A stretch of 64,000 bases of DNA from Enterobacter cloacae. Its GTDB lineage: Bacteria; Pseudomonadota; Gammaproteobacteria; Enterobacterales; Enterobacteriaceae. A program made the position numbers and the translations under genes. The DNA lies in contig NZ_JAALCJ010000003.1 in NCBI RefSeq assembly GCF_011078175.1, positions 372,001 to 436,000 on the forward strand, given 5' to 3'. The notes beneath the pieces are model-generated. The model was not told the origin of the DNA, did no database searches, and worked only from the letters and a program-made list of their open reading frames with translations. This document shows positions 16,078 through 27,444 of the stretch, in pieces; within the stretch, counting starts at the first letter, position 1; every line of letters begins with the position of its first letter.

Positions 16078-17645
16078 CAGGCCGTTTGCATCGTCAGCTT
16101 GAAGGAAGCCATCGCTTCCATCAGCTCGCGCGACTGCGCCTCCAGCGAACGTGTTGCCGCAGAGGATTGCTGCACCAGCGCCGCATTTTGCTGCGCCGTT
16201 TCATCCATTTGATTGACGGCGATATTCACCTGCTCAATACCGCGGCTCTGCTCCTGAGACGCCGTCGCAATTTCACGCATCAGTTTGGTCATACGCAGCA
16301 CTTCGGTGGCGATCTCGTCCATCGTCTCACCGGCCTGCTGTGCCAGCTCGCTGCCTTCGCTCACGTGAGTTTGTGAATCGCTGATAAGGGAGCGGATCTC
16401 TTTCGCCGCATCGGCACTGCGGCTGGCGAGATTACGCACCTCACCCGCCACGACCGCAAACCCCCGTCCCTGCTCGCCCGCACGCGCCGCTTCAACAGAG
16501 GCGTTCAGCGCCAGAATATTGGTCTGGAACGCAATGCCGTCGATGACGCTCAGGATATCGGCGATGCGCGCCGAGCTGCCGGAGATGTCGCGCATCTTCT
16601 CAATAACATAGCAGACCATTTCGCTCCCGTGATCGGCGGTATCAGAGACCGATTTGGCCAGCTGGTGCGCCTGCTCGGCATTGTCGGCGTTAAGCTTCAC
16701 CGTGGCGGTGATCTCTTCCATGCTGGCGGCCGTCTGCTCCAGCGAGGTGGCGGTGGATTCCGTGCGCTGGGCCAGGTTCATATTCCCGGCCGTCAGCTCG
16801 CGACTGCCGGTATCAATCTGCGAGCTGGCGTCACGCACCCGCAGAACCGAGTCCATCAGCGACTGGCGCATCTCTTCGATCGCCGCGTTGAGGCGATTAA
16901 ATTCCTGGCTCGCCGGCGCGTTCAGGGTATGGGTTAAATCCCCGGCCGCCACGTGTTCCAGCTGGGCAATCGAGGCTGAAAGCGGCGTGAGCAGCATATG
17001 GCGCAGCACCCGCCAGGCCAGCACGATAATGCCAGCCGTCAGCAGCGCCGCGACGATAATCAGGATCAGCACGCGGGTTTTACTCGCCTGCACGGCGCTC
17101 ACCTCCGCTTTGCCGCGCGCCTCGCTCCATGCCTGGAACGCCTGCATAGCGTTATCAAACTGCTTCGCCACCGGGACCAGCTTGTTTTCCAGCAGATCGT
17201 AATAGCTGTCCGCACTTTGCTCGTTCAGGGCTTTCAGCATCGGGCTGATACCCTGCTGGTTGTACACCGCCAGGCTGGCGGCGACGTTATCCAGCAGCTT
17301 TTGTCCCTGCTCATCTGCCACGCCACTGCCGATCACGCCCTTCAGCGTTTTCTGTGCCAGCGCCACTTCCTGGTTAATGTTTTTGACCGCATTGGCCGCA
17401 TCGTCCAGCAGGCCGACCTCCATCATGCGGACGGCCTGCCCCGCTTCGTTACGCGCGCGCAGGATCAGCGTATAGCCGGCATTCAATTGCACCATCTGTT
17501 CACCCTGAAGGTGATTGATGCGCTGGAGAGAAGCGGAACTTTGGGTAAGGGCATAAATGCCGATGCCGCTGACAATCAGCAGCAGAAGGGTCATAACGGC
17601 CAGTAAAGAGAGCAAGCCGGTACGAATCGATAGCGTTTTAAGCAT
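16077..17645 (-). CDS. Methyl-accepting chemotaxis protein (no CheR/CheB tether)
   Basis: The 522-residue receptor has two membrane segments (about 11-32 and 190-212) enclosing a four-helix-type ligand domain, then a HAMP domain, methylation helices and the conserved hairpin tip ([19 protein letters not shown]). The C-terminus stops at SFKLTMQTA, without the NWETF-type pentapeptide, so it belongs with low-abundance Trg/Tap-like receptors that rely on others for adaptation. A FliA promoter lies upstream (17690-17716). E. coli has no receptor gene here. Ligand unknown. Confidence 0.93.
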   Translation of the reverse strand: MLKTLSIRTGLLSLLAVMTLLLLIVSGIGIYALTQSSASLQRINHLQGEQMVQLNAGYTLILRARNEAGQAVRMMEVGLLDDAANAVKNINQEVALAQKTLKGVIGSGVADEQGQKLLDNVAASLAVYNQQGISPMLKALNEQSADSYYDLLENKLVPVAKQFDNAMQAFQAWSEARGKAEVSAVQASKTRVLILIIVAALLTAGIIVLAWRVLRHMLLTPLSASIAQLEHVAAGDLTHTLNAPASQEFNRLNAAIEEMRQSLMDSVLRVRDASSQIDTGSRELTAGNMNLAQRTESTATSLEQTAASMEEITATVKLNADNAEQAHQLAKSVSDTADHGSEMVCYVIEKMRDISGSSARIADILSVIDGIAFQTNILALNASVEAARAGEQGRGFAVVAGEVRNLASRSADAAKEIRSLISDSQTHVSEGSELAQQAGETMDEIATEVLRMTKLMREIATASQEQSRGIEQVNIAVNQMDETAQQNAALVQQSSAATRSLEAQSRELMEAMASFKLTMQTA

Positions 17646-17689
17646 GATGTTATTTCCGGTAGCGAGATATTTCTGGGCATAAAAAAAGA

Positions 17690-17716
17690 GTATCGGCCGC
17701 TACCGGAAAATGTTTA
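17690..17716 (-). promoter_or_regulatory. Sigma-28 (FliA) flagellar promoter of the chemoreceptor gene
   Basis: On the minus strand TAAA (17713-17716) is followed by exactly 15 bp and GCCGATAC (17690-17697), which fits the FliA consensus TAAA-N15-GCCGATAA with one difference. It lies 45-71 bp upstream of the ATG. An inverted repeat (TTTCCGGTAGCG at 17653-17664 and CGCTACCGGAAA at 17698-17709) overlaps the promoter and leader. Confidence 0.9.
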
Positions 17717-17738
17717 GAGTTTAAGCAATTTCAGTATG

Positions 17739-18740
17739 TTATCGCTCTGTTACAGATGTATTCACACGAGTAACAGGCGAGCTCTGGCGGTTCTCCCAGA
17801 GTACCGTCAGACCGCGCTGGAGAGCGATAAAAATAAACAGCAGAATGCCGATGGCGATCTTGGTCCACCAGGAGCTGAGCGTGCCGTCGAAGTTGATATA
17901 GGTCTGAATCAGCCCCTGGATCGCCACGCCAAACAGCGTGCCGAGCACCGTCCCCACTCCGCCGCTGAGCAACGTCCCCCCAATGACCACCGAGGCAATG
18001 GCGTCCAGCTCAACGCCTACTCCTGCAAGGGCATAACCTGCCTGGGTATAAACCGAGAACACAATTCCCGCCAGCGTGGCCAGCCCGGTCGACAGCATGT
18101 AGATGCGAATGGTCGTGCTGCGCGTGGAAATTCCCATCAGGTTCGCGGACGTGGCGCTGCCGCCAATGGCATAAACCTGATTACCAAACCGGGTACGGTG
18201 GGCGAGGAAGATCCCGACCACCACCACGCCCAGCATCAGCAGCCCCATTGCACTCAGGCGCCCCCCACCGGGGATTTTCCACGCCAGGCTGGAGAGCGTG
18301 TCGTAGATCGGGTGATTAATCGGAATCGACTCCTCCGACACCAGATAGCTTACGCCGCGCAGGAAGAACATTCCCGCGAGGGTGATGATAAACGCCGGGA
18401 GTTTCAGCGCGTCGATCAAAAGCCCCATAAAGGCACCGAACGCACAGCCCATGATTAGCACCAGCGGGAAAGCCAGCAGCGGCGAAATTCCCCAGTCGCC
18501 AATCGCTTTAGCAAGGAATACGCCGGTAAAGGCGATCACCGACCCGACGGAGAGATCTATCCCGCCGGAGAGGATCACAAACGTCATGCCGACGGCGATA
18601 ATCCCGAGAAACGCGTTGTCGGTCAGGATGTTGCAAATCACCCGCGTGGAGGCGAAGCCCGGGAACTGGGTCAGACAGTAGAGGTAACCCAGCACGAACA
18701 CGCCCAGCGTGATCATTAACGGCAAATTACGTTTTATCAT
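17739..18740 (-). CDS. yjfF: Galactofuranose ABC transporter permease YjfF
   Basis: This 333-residue membrane permease nearly matches E. coli YjfF. It is of the ribose/xylose (BPD_transp_2) permease type, with about eight to ten membrane segments and the typical ILSGGIDLSVGSVIAF cytoplasmic loop. It works with YtfT as the membrane pair of the YtfQ-YtfR-YtfT-YjfF system for galactofuranose import. The start overlaps the ytfT stop by 14 bp. Confidence 0.97.
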   Translation of the reverse strand: MIKRNLPLMITLGVFVLGYLYCLTQFPGFASTRVICNILTDNAFLGIIAVGMTFVILSGGIDLSVGSVIAFTGVFLAKAIGDWGISPLLAFPLVLIMGCAFGAFMGLLIDALKLPAFIITLAGMFFLRGVSYLVSEESIPINHPIYDTLSSLAWKIPGGGRLSAMGLLMLGVVVVGIFLAHRTRFGNQVYAIGGSATSANLMGISTRSTTIRIYMLSTGLATLAGIVFSVYTQAGYALAGVGVELDAIASVVIGGTLLSGGVGTVLGTLFGVAIQGLIQTYINFDGTLSSWWTKIAIGILLFIFIALQRGLTVLWENRQSSPVTRVNTSVTER

Positions 18741-19749
18741 GACCGCGGAACCCCTTAATGAGAGTGATAAAGCGCGGCGACTGCACGATAAGCACGATAA
18801 GCACCACGACCGCTTTGACGACCTGATTAAGCTCCGGCTGGAACCCGGAGAGCAAAATACCGGTATTCATACCCTGAATAATCAACGCCCCCACCACCGA
18901 GAGCAGCAGATTAAAACGTCCGCCCATCAGCGACCCACCGCCGATAACCACCGCGAGGATCGCATCCAGCTCCAGCCAGAGCCCGGCATTGTTGGCATCC
19001 GCTCCGCGAATATCGGCGGCCACAATCACCCCGGCAATCGCGGCACAGACGCCGCTCAGCACGTAAGTCAGCATCACCATCAGCCGCGTATTCACCCCGG
19101 CGTTTTTCGCGGCCCGGATGTTAATCCCCACCGCTTCGATGAACATCCCGAGCGCCGTTTTGCGGGTGAAAAGCCAGAACACCACCAGCGTCACCAGCGC
19201 GACGATCGCCGGCGTCGGGAAGAACAGAAAATTGCCGCTGCCGATCCACGCCAGGCTCGGGGAGGTAAAGGTGACAATTTGACCGGAGGTGATAAGCTGC
19301 GCCACACCGCGCCCGGCCACCATCAAAATCAACGTCGCAACAAACGGCTGGATCTTGAGCACCGCGACCAGAATGCCGTTCCACAGCCCGGCTAGCACGC
19401 CGGAGCCCAGCGCGGCGAGCAGGACCACCGGCAGGCTGTGTCCGGCAACGGTCATTGAGGCGGCGGTAGCGCCTGCAATCGCCATGACCGCACCGACGGA
19501 GAGGTCGATCCCGCCGGTGGCAATAACCAGCGTCATACCAATCGCCAGCAGCGCCACGGGCGCGGCACGGTTTAAGATGTCGATCGGGCTACCAAACAGG
19601 CGGCCATCCTGGACGACGATCTGGAAGAAATGCGGAGCCACCAGGCTATCCACCAGCAGCACCAGCAGCAGCGCCAGGATTTGCGGCGTGCCGGCCGGCC
19701 AGCTGAAGCGACGCTTCGCTTCGCCAGTTTGCGAAAGAGAACGGGACAT
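18727..19749 (-). CDS. ytfT: Galactofuranose ABC transporter permease YtfT
   Basis: This 340-residue permease is of the same family as YjfF, with the loop IATGGIDLSVGAVMAIAGAT. The MSRSLSQ start was chosen: it is preceded by AAGGAG and gives the E. coli length; the ten-codon longer reading would start inside ytfR. It lies 13 bp after ytfR and overlaps yjfF, so it is co-translated with both. Confidence 0.96.
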   Translation of the reverse strand: MSRSLSQTGEAKRRFSWPAGTPQILALLLVLLVDSLVAPHFFQIVVQDGRLFGSPIDILNRAAPVALLAIGMTLVIATGGIDLSVGAVMAIAGATAASMTVAGHSLPVVLLAALGSGVLAGLWNGILVAVLKIQPFVATLILMVAGRGVAQLITSGQIVTFTSPSLAWIGSGNFLFFPTPAIVALVTLVVFWLFTRKTALGMFIEAVGINIRAAKNAGVNTRLMVMLTYVLSGVCAAIAGVIVAADIRGADANNAGLWLELDAILAVVIGGGSLMGGRFNLLLSVVGALIIQGMNTGILLSGFQPELNQVVKAVVVLIVLIVQSPRFITLIKGFRGHDKT

Positions 19750-19762
19750 CACATTTGACTCC

Positions 19763-21265
<1,503 letters not shown>

Positions 21266-21270
21266 GGTTT

Positions 21271-21397
21271 CCCCCTCACCCTGACCCTCTCCCTTGAGGG
21301 GAGAGGGGACTGTGTCGTGCCCATCTTTAATTTTCTGCCCAACCCGCCCTTTTCCCTCTCCCCTCCGGGGAGAGGGAAAAGGGTGCGGGGTGAGGGG
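21271..21397. repeat. Palindromic CCCTCACCC/GGGTGAGGG repeat pair between ytfQ and ytfR
   Basis: Two palindromes (CCCTCTCCCTTGAGGGGAG... and CCCTCTCCCCTCCGGGGAG...) fill the ytfQ-ytfR gap, ending 1 bp before the ytfQ stop codon. A stem-loop here could protect the 3' end of ytfQ mRNA, so that more binding protein than transporter is made, as in the malE-malF gap. Confidence 0.85.
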
Positions 21398-21398
21398 C

Positions 21399-22355
21399 TT
21401 AGTAGCCCATATTTTTCTTCTTCTCTAACTCTTCTTTCGCCGTGTCCGGCAGGTAGAGCGTGGATTTGGTGACGGTCACTTTCTCAGGCATCGTGCCGTC
21501 TTTCTTGAATTTCTCCAGCGCATCGAATGCCGGGCCCGCCATGTTTGGTGTCAGCTCTACGCTGGCGTTCGCGTCGCCGTCAATCATCGCTTTGTAGATA
21601 TCCGGTACGCCGTCGATGGAGCCAGTGAGGATATCTTTACCCGGCTTAAGGCCCGCTTCTTTGATAGCCTGGATGGCACCGATCACCATGTCGTCGTTGT
21701 GGGCGTAAACCATACAGATATTTTTGCCGTTATTTTCAGCCTTGATGAAGCTTTCCATCACCTCTTTACCCTTGCTGCGGGTGAAGTCGCCGGACTGCGA
21801 GCGAATGATCTTAATGTTTGGTGCTTTGGCGATGGCCTCCGCGAAACCTTTCTTACGGTCGATTGCCACGCTCGCACCAACCGTTCCCTGCAACTCCACC
21901 ACGTTACACGGCTTGCCATCCACCTGCTTCACCAGCCAGTCACCAATCAGTTTGCCTTCCAGCACGTTATCGGCGGTGACGGTGGTCATATAGAGAGATT
22001 TGTCTTTTACGTCGATGGAACGATCGAGCAGGAACACCGGAATTTCAGCATCTTTGGCTTCCTTAAGCACCGGCTCCCAGCCCGTGGCGACAACCGGGGC
22101 AATAAAGATGGCATCCACGCCCTGAGCGATAAACGAGCGCACTGCCTTAATCTGGTTCTCTTGCTTTTGCTGACCATCGGCGATTTTCAGCGTAATACCG
22201 CGCTTTTCGGCTTCACTTTTCGCCACATTCGTTTCAGCGGCGCGCCAGCCGGATTCTGATCCGACCTGCGAAAATCCAACGGTTAAGGGTGCGGCCATCG
22301 CCATAGACGACATGGCTGCCGAAACTGCTGTAACAAGAAGTAAGCGCTTCCACAT
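21399..22355 (-). CDS. ytfQ: Galactofuranose-binding periplasmic protein YtfQ
   Basis: This 318-residue substrate-binding protein is of the RbsB/GGBP type and almost identical to E. coli YtfQ. A signal peptide (MWKRLLLVTAVSAAMSSMAM) is cleaved before APLTVGFSQVG. The start chosen gives the family length; the frame extends 42 codons further upstream without similarity. First gene of the ytfQRT-yjfF operon. A GalR-type operator lies 130 bp upstream. Confidence 0.97.
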   Translation of the reverse strand: MWKRLLLVTAVSAAMSSMAMAAPLTVGFSQVGSESGWRAAETNVAKSEAEKRGITLKIADGQQKQENQIKAVRSFIAQGVDAIFIAPVVATGWEPVLKEAKDAEIPVFLLDRSIDVKDKSLYMTTVTADNVLEGKLIGDWLVKQVDGKPCNVVELQGTVGASVAIDRKKGFAEAIAKAPNIKIIRSQSGDFTRSKGKEVMESFIKAENNGKNICMVYAHNDDMVIGAIQAIKEAGLKPGKDILTGSIDGVPDIYKAMIDGDANASVELTPNMAGPAFDALEKFKKDGTMPEKVTVTKSTLYLPDTAKEELEKKKNMGY

Positions 22356-22485
22356 ATGAACGTCCTCGTAGGGTAGATTATTGTTGGTTAAAAGATGTTC
22401 CGCGGATGAACTATAGCCAATGAAATATGTTACGGATTGCGTTACATCACACTTCAGAAAAGTGAATAAAACGTTAATCACAAGT

Positions 22486-22501
22486 TTGTAATCGCTTTCA
22501 T
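22486..22501 (-). promoter_or_regulatory. GalR/GalS-type operator upstream of ytfQ
   Basis: TGTAATCGCTTTCA (22487-22500) fits the core of the GalR/GalS consensus (GTGKAANCGNTTNCAC) at every fixed core position. It lies upstream of ytfQ in the 309-bp gap shared with ppa. A galactose-responsive repressor here agrees with the galactofuranose transporter. A possible weak CRP half-site (TCACA, 22447-22451) lies between it and the gene. Confidence 0.65.
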
Positions 22502-22664
22502 TTCAACATTTAAAATGCGGCTAAGTTTATGGATTATCCTGTCATGGCAACGGTCTAAAAAATGAAGGGGCGAGGGAGAGAAGACGAAAACAGGCGGAGA
22601 CTTTCAGCGTCAGTTGGCTATAATACCTGCCACTTGTTTACCATCCATTTTAAAGGACACCGAC

Positions 22665-23195
22665 ATGAGCTTACTCAACGTCCCTGCGGGTAAAGAACTG
22701 CCAGAAGACATCTACGTTGTTATCGAAATCCCGGCCAACGCAGATCCAATCAAATACGAAATCGACAAAGACACCGGTGCGCTGTTCGTTGACCGTTTCA
22801 TGTCTACCGCCATGTTCTATCCATGCAACTACGGCTACATCAACCACACTCTGTCTCTGGACGGCGACCCGGTTGACGTACTGGTTCCAACGCCATACCC
22901 ATTGCAGCCAGGCTCCGTCATTCGCTGCCGTCCTGTTGGCGTGCTGAAAATGACTGACGAAGCGGGTGAAGATGCGAAACTGGTTGCCGTACCGCACACC
23001 AAGCTGAGCAAAGAGTACGATCACATTAAAGATGTGAACGACCTGCCAGAGCTGCTGAAAGCGCAGATCGCCCACTTCTTCGAGCACTACAAAGACCTCG
23101 AAAAAGGCAAATGGGTTAAAGTTGAAGGCTGGGATAACGCCGAAGCGGCGAAAGCAGAAATCATCGCGTCCTTCGAGCGCGCGGCTAAGAAGTAA
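22665..23195 (+). CDS. ppa: Inorganic pyrophosphatase
   Basis: The 176-residue soluble family I pyrophosphatase is almost identical to the E. coli enzyme. The active-site signature [14 protein letters not shown] is intact, as are KYEID and the C-terminal [14 protein letters not shown]. The ATG with AAAGGA upstream gives the exact family length. It is divergent from ytfQ and ends in a clear terminator. Confidence 0.98.
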   Translation: MSLLNVPAGKELPEDIYVVIEIPANADPIKYEIDKDTGALFVDRFMSTAMFYPCNYGYINHTLSLDGDPVDVLVPTPYPLQPGSVIRCRPVGVLKMTDEAGEDAKLVAVPHTKLSKEYDHIKDVNDLPELLKAQIAHFFEHYKDLEKGKWVKVEGWDNAEAAKAEIIASFERAAKK

Positions 23196-23213
23196 TTCTT
23201 ACTGCTGGTACTA

Positions 23214-23237
23214 AGCCCCGCGCGTCGGGGCTTTTTT
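23214..23237 (+). terminator. Intrinsic terminator of ppa
   Basis: AGCCCCG and CGGGGCT form a 7-bp GC-rich stem around CGCGT, 18 bp after the ppa stop, followed by a T-run. Confidence 0.9.
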
Positions 23238-23282
23238 GTGGCTGTCGATGCGCCGCTCGGGCCTGCAATCAGTAAGAGGCGC

Positions 23283-23321
23283 AAAACGACAACGCCACCT
23301 TACGGTGGCGTTGTCGTTTTT
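23283..23321. terminator. Long-stem bidirectional terminator at the end of the tamA-tamB-ytfP operon
   Basis: A near-perfect stem of about 16 bp (AACGACAACGCCACC paired with GGTGGCGTTGTCGTT) is flanked by A4 and T5 runs, so it can end transcription from either side. It abuts the ytfP stop codon. Confidence 0.88.
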
Positions 23322-23665
23322 CAGAACTGGTCTCTGTCTAACCAGTTACCGCTTTCAATCAGCGTTAACCCTTCCACCGAACGTTGGTACACGTACATCC
23401 ATGCACTGCCGTAAGGCGTCTGGATCAACTGGCGAGCATATTCACCGCCCCTGGTGCGCAAGGCATCAAGTTCGGCCAGCGTAGCATTATCAATACGATA
23501 AACCTCACCCTGTACCGTTCCGTTCCCCGGAACCGCGCCTGGATAGTGGCCCAGACTGTACAACTGATAGTTTTCGATTGTGTAATTTCCCAGCAACTGG
23601 GCGTTGGTCATCCAGTGGCTGTTGCCTTGCTTGGTTCGTAAACTGCCGTAAACAAATATTCGCAT
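23321..23665 (-). CDS. ytfP: Gamma-glutamylcyclotransferase-like protein YtfP
   Basis: The 114-residue protein belongs to the GGCT-like (AIG2/BtrG) family. The substrate-binding YGSL motif is at residues 6-9 and the candidate catalytic Glu is in RTRGGEYAR. Family members act on gamma-glutamyl compounds; the natural substrate of YtfP is not established. It starts 2 bp after the tamB stop, as the third gene of the tamA-tamB-ytfP operon. Confidence 0.94.
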   Translation of the reverse strand: MRIFVYGSLRTKQGNSHWMTNAQLLGNYTIENYQLYSLGHYPGAVPGNGTVQGEVYRIDNATLAELDALRTRGGEYARQLIQTPYGSAWMYVYQRSVEGLTLIESGNWLDRDQF

Positions 23666-23667
23666 TG

Positions 23668-26600
23668 CTAAAACTCAAACTGATAGAGCAGATCAAGTGC
23701 CTGGTCTACGCCGGACACTGCTTCCAGATATAGCTTAGGCATCAGGCGATAACGTAACGTGAGTGTAGCCAGTGAGTCAAAGATCCCCACGCCATATTTT
23801 ACCTGTAGACCCGGCAGTACATAGCCGCTGACCACCACCTGCGAAGAGTCACCCACGCCCTGCGTGTCCAGCGCCAGATTGCTTACGCCAAACGTCTCGC
23901 CGATTTTACCCACAACCTGACCACTTTGTGCAACCCCCAGACCGACTAACATCGATGTCATTGCCGCACCATCGCCCTGTTGACTATCCAGCCCCTGGCC
24001 GCGCAGCAGGTAAGAGAGCGCTTCCTGTTGCGACATGGCCGGGTCAGAGAAGATCTCTGCCTTAGGTTCGTCGGCGGAGCCGGTTACCCGTACGCCTGCA
24101 ATCACATCATCTTCGGTGGCATCGGGGTTACGAATCGCTTCGATATTTAGCACCGGCTGATCCGGTGGACCGGAGAACAGCAGTTCGCCTTTACGCACAA
24201 TCAAATCCTGACCGTAGGCATGGAAGCGCCCTTCAGGAATATTGATTTGTCCATTCAGGCCAAGCCCCTGTTGATCCTGCGCCACTTTCAGGTCACCCGT
24301 CAGTCTCGCCTTCAGCCCAAACGCGTCCAAACGCACGTTATTCCCCACGTGCACGATAAGATTACTATTGATCGGTATGCCAGCGCTCTTCTGTTCAACA
24401 GGTTTCAGATTTTCATTGAGCATAACTTCATCACTGGAGACGCCAACCGCGCTTTCCGGCACCTCGTGAACCACGATGCGCGCCCACGGTACGTCGACAC
24501 GACCGTCCAGGGTGAAGAGACTCGGCGTTGCCTCAAAGACCACGTCTGGCGACACGTCCAGGCGCACCATCGGTGGTACCGTGATACGCACCCTGCTGCC
24601 CTTGGCCGCAATACGGGCGCGCCAGTTGTCGAGCTGGCTCCAGTCTGCGTCACCGCTCAGGTTGATTTGTCCCTGCTGCGTCAGCACTGAGCCACTGAGG
24701 GTTGAGCTTTGGCCGTTAAAGTTCATCGTCAGCTGGCTTGGCTGCATATCGAACGGCATAAAGTTACCGTCAATGTCCACGCCGTTTAACCGCATCTGGC
24801 CAAACAGCTGCGGGCTTTGCGCATCCCCCGCCAGACGCAGGTTGGCGCTGAGCATCCCCGCCGCCTTTTCTCCCCGCGAGAAAATCGGATTCACCATCGC
24901 CAGGTTGAAGTTGCGAATATTGACGTTGCCGCCGAGATTGCGCCGGCCTTGCGGATCGGTAATTTGCACCTGTCCGTCAAGCTGACCGTTGTTGGTCAGG
25001 CGGATCAGCCACCCGAGTTCTGCGCGATTGTTACGCAGGTCAGCGTTCACATTCAGGGTGTCGAACGCCACCGGCAGCGTCGCGTCATTGACCTCCTGCG
25101 CCACCTTCACGTTACGCCCGGAGAGCGTAACGCTGCCCTGCGGCAGCCCCTCTTTGGTGGTGTCCCACGCGACATCCGCTTTACCGCTAAAGACACCGCT
25201 GGCCTGCGTGGCTTCCGGCATAAACGGTTTCAGCATCGCCAGATCGAAACGGTTGAGATTGATCTGCGCGCGTCCTTCCGCACCCGCATCAATGGTCTGC
25301 GGCACGCACAGCTCAGCATTTGGGTTGGTCCAGCAGTGTGGTCCAATGCTGATCTTTTGCTCCGCGTTGCGGTAATCCAGCGCGACAGACCGCGACAGCA
25401 CCAGCGGGCCGACCGGCGTGCTGAAGCGGGTATTATCCAGCACGCCTTTCCAGCGCGTCGCCTGACGGTCAAAACTGCCCGTCAGGTGCAGCTGCCCGGA
25501 GACCGGCTCGCCCTGCACGCGTAGCTGGAGATCGTGCTGCTTTTCGTTCCCTTTTGCTGCCAGTGTGACCAGACTGATGTTCACGTCCGGCTGAGAGATA
25601 CGCTCCACGCGCAGATCCAGGTTTCCGCCGATCTGATCGGTGGATTTCACGTCTCCCTCGACGCGCACGCGGGCAATGGAAAGTTCCTGCCAGCGCAGGT
25701 TATTGGCGGTGATGTCCGCCAGCAGCTGCGGCGCCTCCACCGTACCGCGAATCTTCAGTAACCCCTTCGCCGTGCCGCCAAGACCCGGCAGGGCGTTATC
25801 GAGATTTGGCGCGTCGATGGTGGCATCCAGATTGAGGTCTTTCACGCCCAGCTCGCCTTTAATATCCGCCGTGTTGCGACCCAGCGCCACGTGCAGGCCC
25901 GGGATCACCCACTGGAGATAGCTATTGCCCTTAAGCGAGCCCTCTACGTTGACTTTGTTCTGCTTCACGTTGCCGGTAAGCTTGAGTTCCGGCACGTCCA
26001 TCTGCCAGGTGCCACCGTACAGGCTACCGCGGGTTTTGATCAGGCCATCCAGTTTTGACGGCCAGTCCGGGACCTCTTTAGCGGTGTTGATCCCGGTCAG
26101 CTTCAGCTCGCCGCGCCAGCTGATCGCCTGCTGCCAGTCGAGCAGCGCGGTCAGCTCGGTTTTTCCTTCCAGCGCCGCCACGGTCAGCTTGTCGAGGTTA
26201 ACCTGCAACTCGTTACCCTTCGCATCCAGGGTGATATCGGCAGGCGGTACCCCCTGCCCCTTCACTGCGGTACGGAACGACAGCGTGTAGTCGGTCATTT
26301 TGCCACTCAGCTTCAGCTTCAGATCGTCAGCCTGGAACTGTTTTTCGCCGGTGAACGGCCAGTAAAGCTGCTTGCTGACAACCTCAAGGTTGAGCGGTAG
26401 ACCGGCCTCTGCCAGCTGGGTTTGCCCGCGCAGCACCATATCCACCGGTCCGGAGAGGTTCACGCCGAACTCCAGCTTCTCGCGCAGCGCGCCGCCGACT
26501 TTCACCTTCACCTTTTCGCCTTTCAGCGGATCGATGTTCAGGGCACTATTCAGCGTAATATCTACCGGCCAGTTGTCGCGCAGCAGCGCATTGCCGGAAG

Positions 26601-27444
26601 CGTTGACCGACCCCTGGTTAGTATCAATATCCAGCGCGTCGAGCTTCATGTTGCCGTCGATACTGCTGACTTTAAGCAGCATGTTGAAGACCGTCAGATC
26701 GGTATCGCCGGTCAGACGCAACTGCTCGCCCTTAAACTCTTCGATATTGAGGTTCAGCGGCAGATGCACGTCGGTCATCTCCGGCAGAACCGGTTTCGAG
26801 AAGAGATCTTTCAGCGTTTCGCCCAGCGGTTTTTCTTCCGGCTGCGGGTTCTGGATCTTCGGCTCGACGATCTCTTCCTGCGCCACGTCGGCCACCTTCG
26901 GCAGCGCAATCAGCAGCCCTTGCAGGGAGGTTGGGGTCAGGGTGAGATTTTTCTCCTGCCAGCGCAGGCCGGAGGTGAAATCCATCACGGATACCGTCGT
27001 GTCGTCGATTTTGATATTGACGTTATCCAGCGCGACCCGGTAGAGCGCAATCGGGTACGGCGTGGAGAGATTCAGCGGGCCGCTGTCCTCTTCTTCGACA
27101 GGCTCAGATTTCGGCATTTTTTTGGAGTCTATCGCCACGTTCACATCTTTTAGCGACAGATCGTTTACGCACAGCTGGCTGTCCCGCAGGCAGCCGAGCT
27201 TGACCGCCAGATGAAACTCGCCCGCGTTGACCGCCACGCCGGGCTGTTCATAACGGATATTTTTCAGGCGCAGATCGCGCCAGCCGCCCGTCACCTGGCC
27301 GATTTCCAGCCCCGGCACCCAGCGGTTCGCAGCGTTAAACAGCAGATGCAGGCCCGTGGTGGTGCCCACCAGAAACGCCACCGTACCGAGCAGTAATACG
27401 ATAAAAATCAGCACCCCGAGGCTTATCTTCTTCCATAAACTCAT
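23668..27444 (-). CDS. tamB: Translocation and assembly module inner-membrane protein TamB
   Basis: The 1258-residue protein is anchored by one N-terminal membrane helix (about 7-29, [19 protein letters not shown]) and spans the periplasm as a long beta-taco repeat structure, ending in the conserved TamB (DUF490) domain at about 920-1258. It partners TamA in outer-membrane protein assembly and belongs to the AsmA-like group implicated in phospholipid transport to the outer membrane. It overlaps tamA by 4 bp (ATGA). Length and order agree with E. coli. Confidence 0.97.
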   Translation of the reverse strand: MSLWKKISLGVLIFIVLLLGTVAFLVGTTTGLHLLFNAANRWVPGLEIGQVTGGWRDLRLKNIRYEQPGVAVNAGEFHLAVKLGCLRDSQLCVNDLSLKDVNVAIDSKKMPKSEPVEEEDSGPLNLSTPYPIALYRVALDNVNIKIDDTTVSVMDFTSGLRWQEKNLTLTPTSLQGLLIALPKVADVAQEEIVEPKIQNPQPEEKPLGETLKDLFSKPVLPEMTDVHLPLNLNIEEFKGEQLRLTGDTDLTVFNMLLKVSSIDGNMKLDALDIDTNQGSVNASGNALLRDNWPVDITLNSALNIDPLKGEKVKVKVGGALREKLEFGVNLSGPVDMVLRGQTQLAEAGLPLNLEVVSKQLYWPFTGEKQFQADDLKLKLSGKMTDYTLSFRTAVKGQGVPPADITLDAKGNELQVNLDKLTVAALEGKTELTALLDWQQAISWRGELKLTGINTAKEVPDWPSKLDGLIKTRGSLYGGTWQMDVPELKLTGNVKQNKVNVEGSLKGNSYLQWVIPGLHVALGRNTADIKGELGVKDLNLDATIDAPNLDNALPGLGGTAKGLLKIRGTVEAPQLLADITANNLRWQELSIARVRVEGDVKSTDQIGGNLDLRVERISQPDVNISLVTLAAKGNEKQHDLQLRVQGEPVSGQLHLTGSFDRQATRWKGVLDNTRFSTPVGPLVLSRSVALDYRNAEQKISIGPHCWTNPNAELCVPQTIDAGAEGRAQINLNRFDLAMLKPFMPEATQASGVFSGKADVAWDTTKEGLPQGSVTLSGRNVKVAQEVNDATLPVAFDTLNVNADLRNNRAELGWLIRLTNNGQLDGQVQITDPQGRRNLGGNVNIRNFNLAMVNPIFSRGEKAAGMLSANLRLAGDAQSPQLFGQMRLNGVDIDGNFMPFDMQPSQLTMNFNGQSSTLSGSVLTQQGQINLSGDADWSQLDNWRARIAAKGSRVRITVPPMVRLDVSPDVVFEATPSLFTLDGRVDVPWARIVVHEVPESAVGVSSDEVMLNENLKPVEQKSAGIPINSNLIVHVGNNVRLDAFGLKARLTGDLKVAQDQQGLGLNGQINIPEGRFHAYGQDLIVRKGELLFSGPPDQPVLNIEAIRNPDATEDDVIAGVRVTGSADEPKAEIFSDPAMSQQEALSYLLRGQGLDSQQGDGAAMTSMLVGLGVAQSGQVVGKIGETFGVSNLALDTQGVGDSSQVVVSGYVLPGLQVKYGVGIFDSLATLTLRYRLMPKLYLEAVSGVDQALDLLYQFEF

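Noticed and set aside
22436..22451. Possible CRP site upstream of ytfQ
   Set aside because: Only the right half (TCACA) fits; the left half matches at two of five positions.
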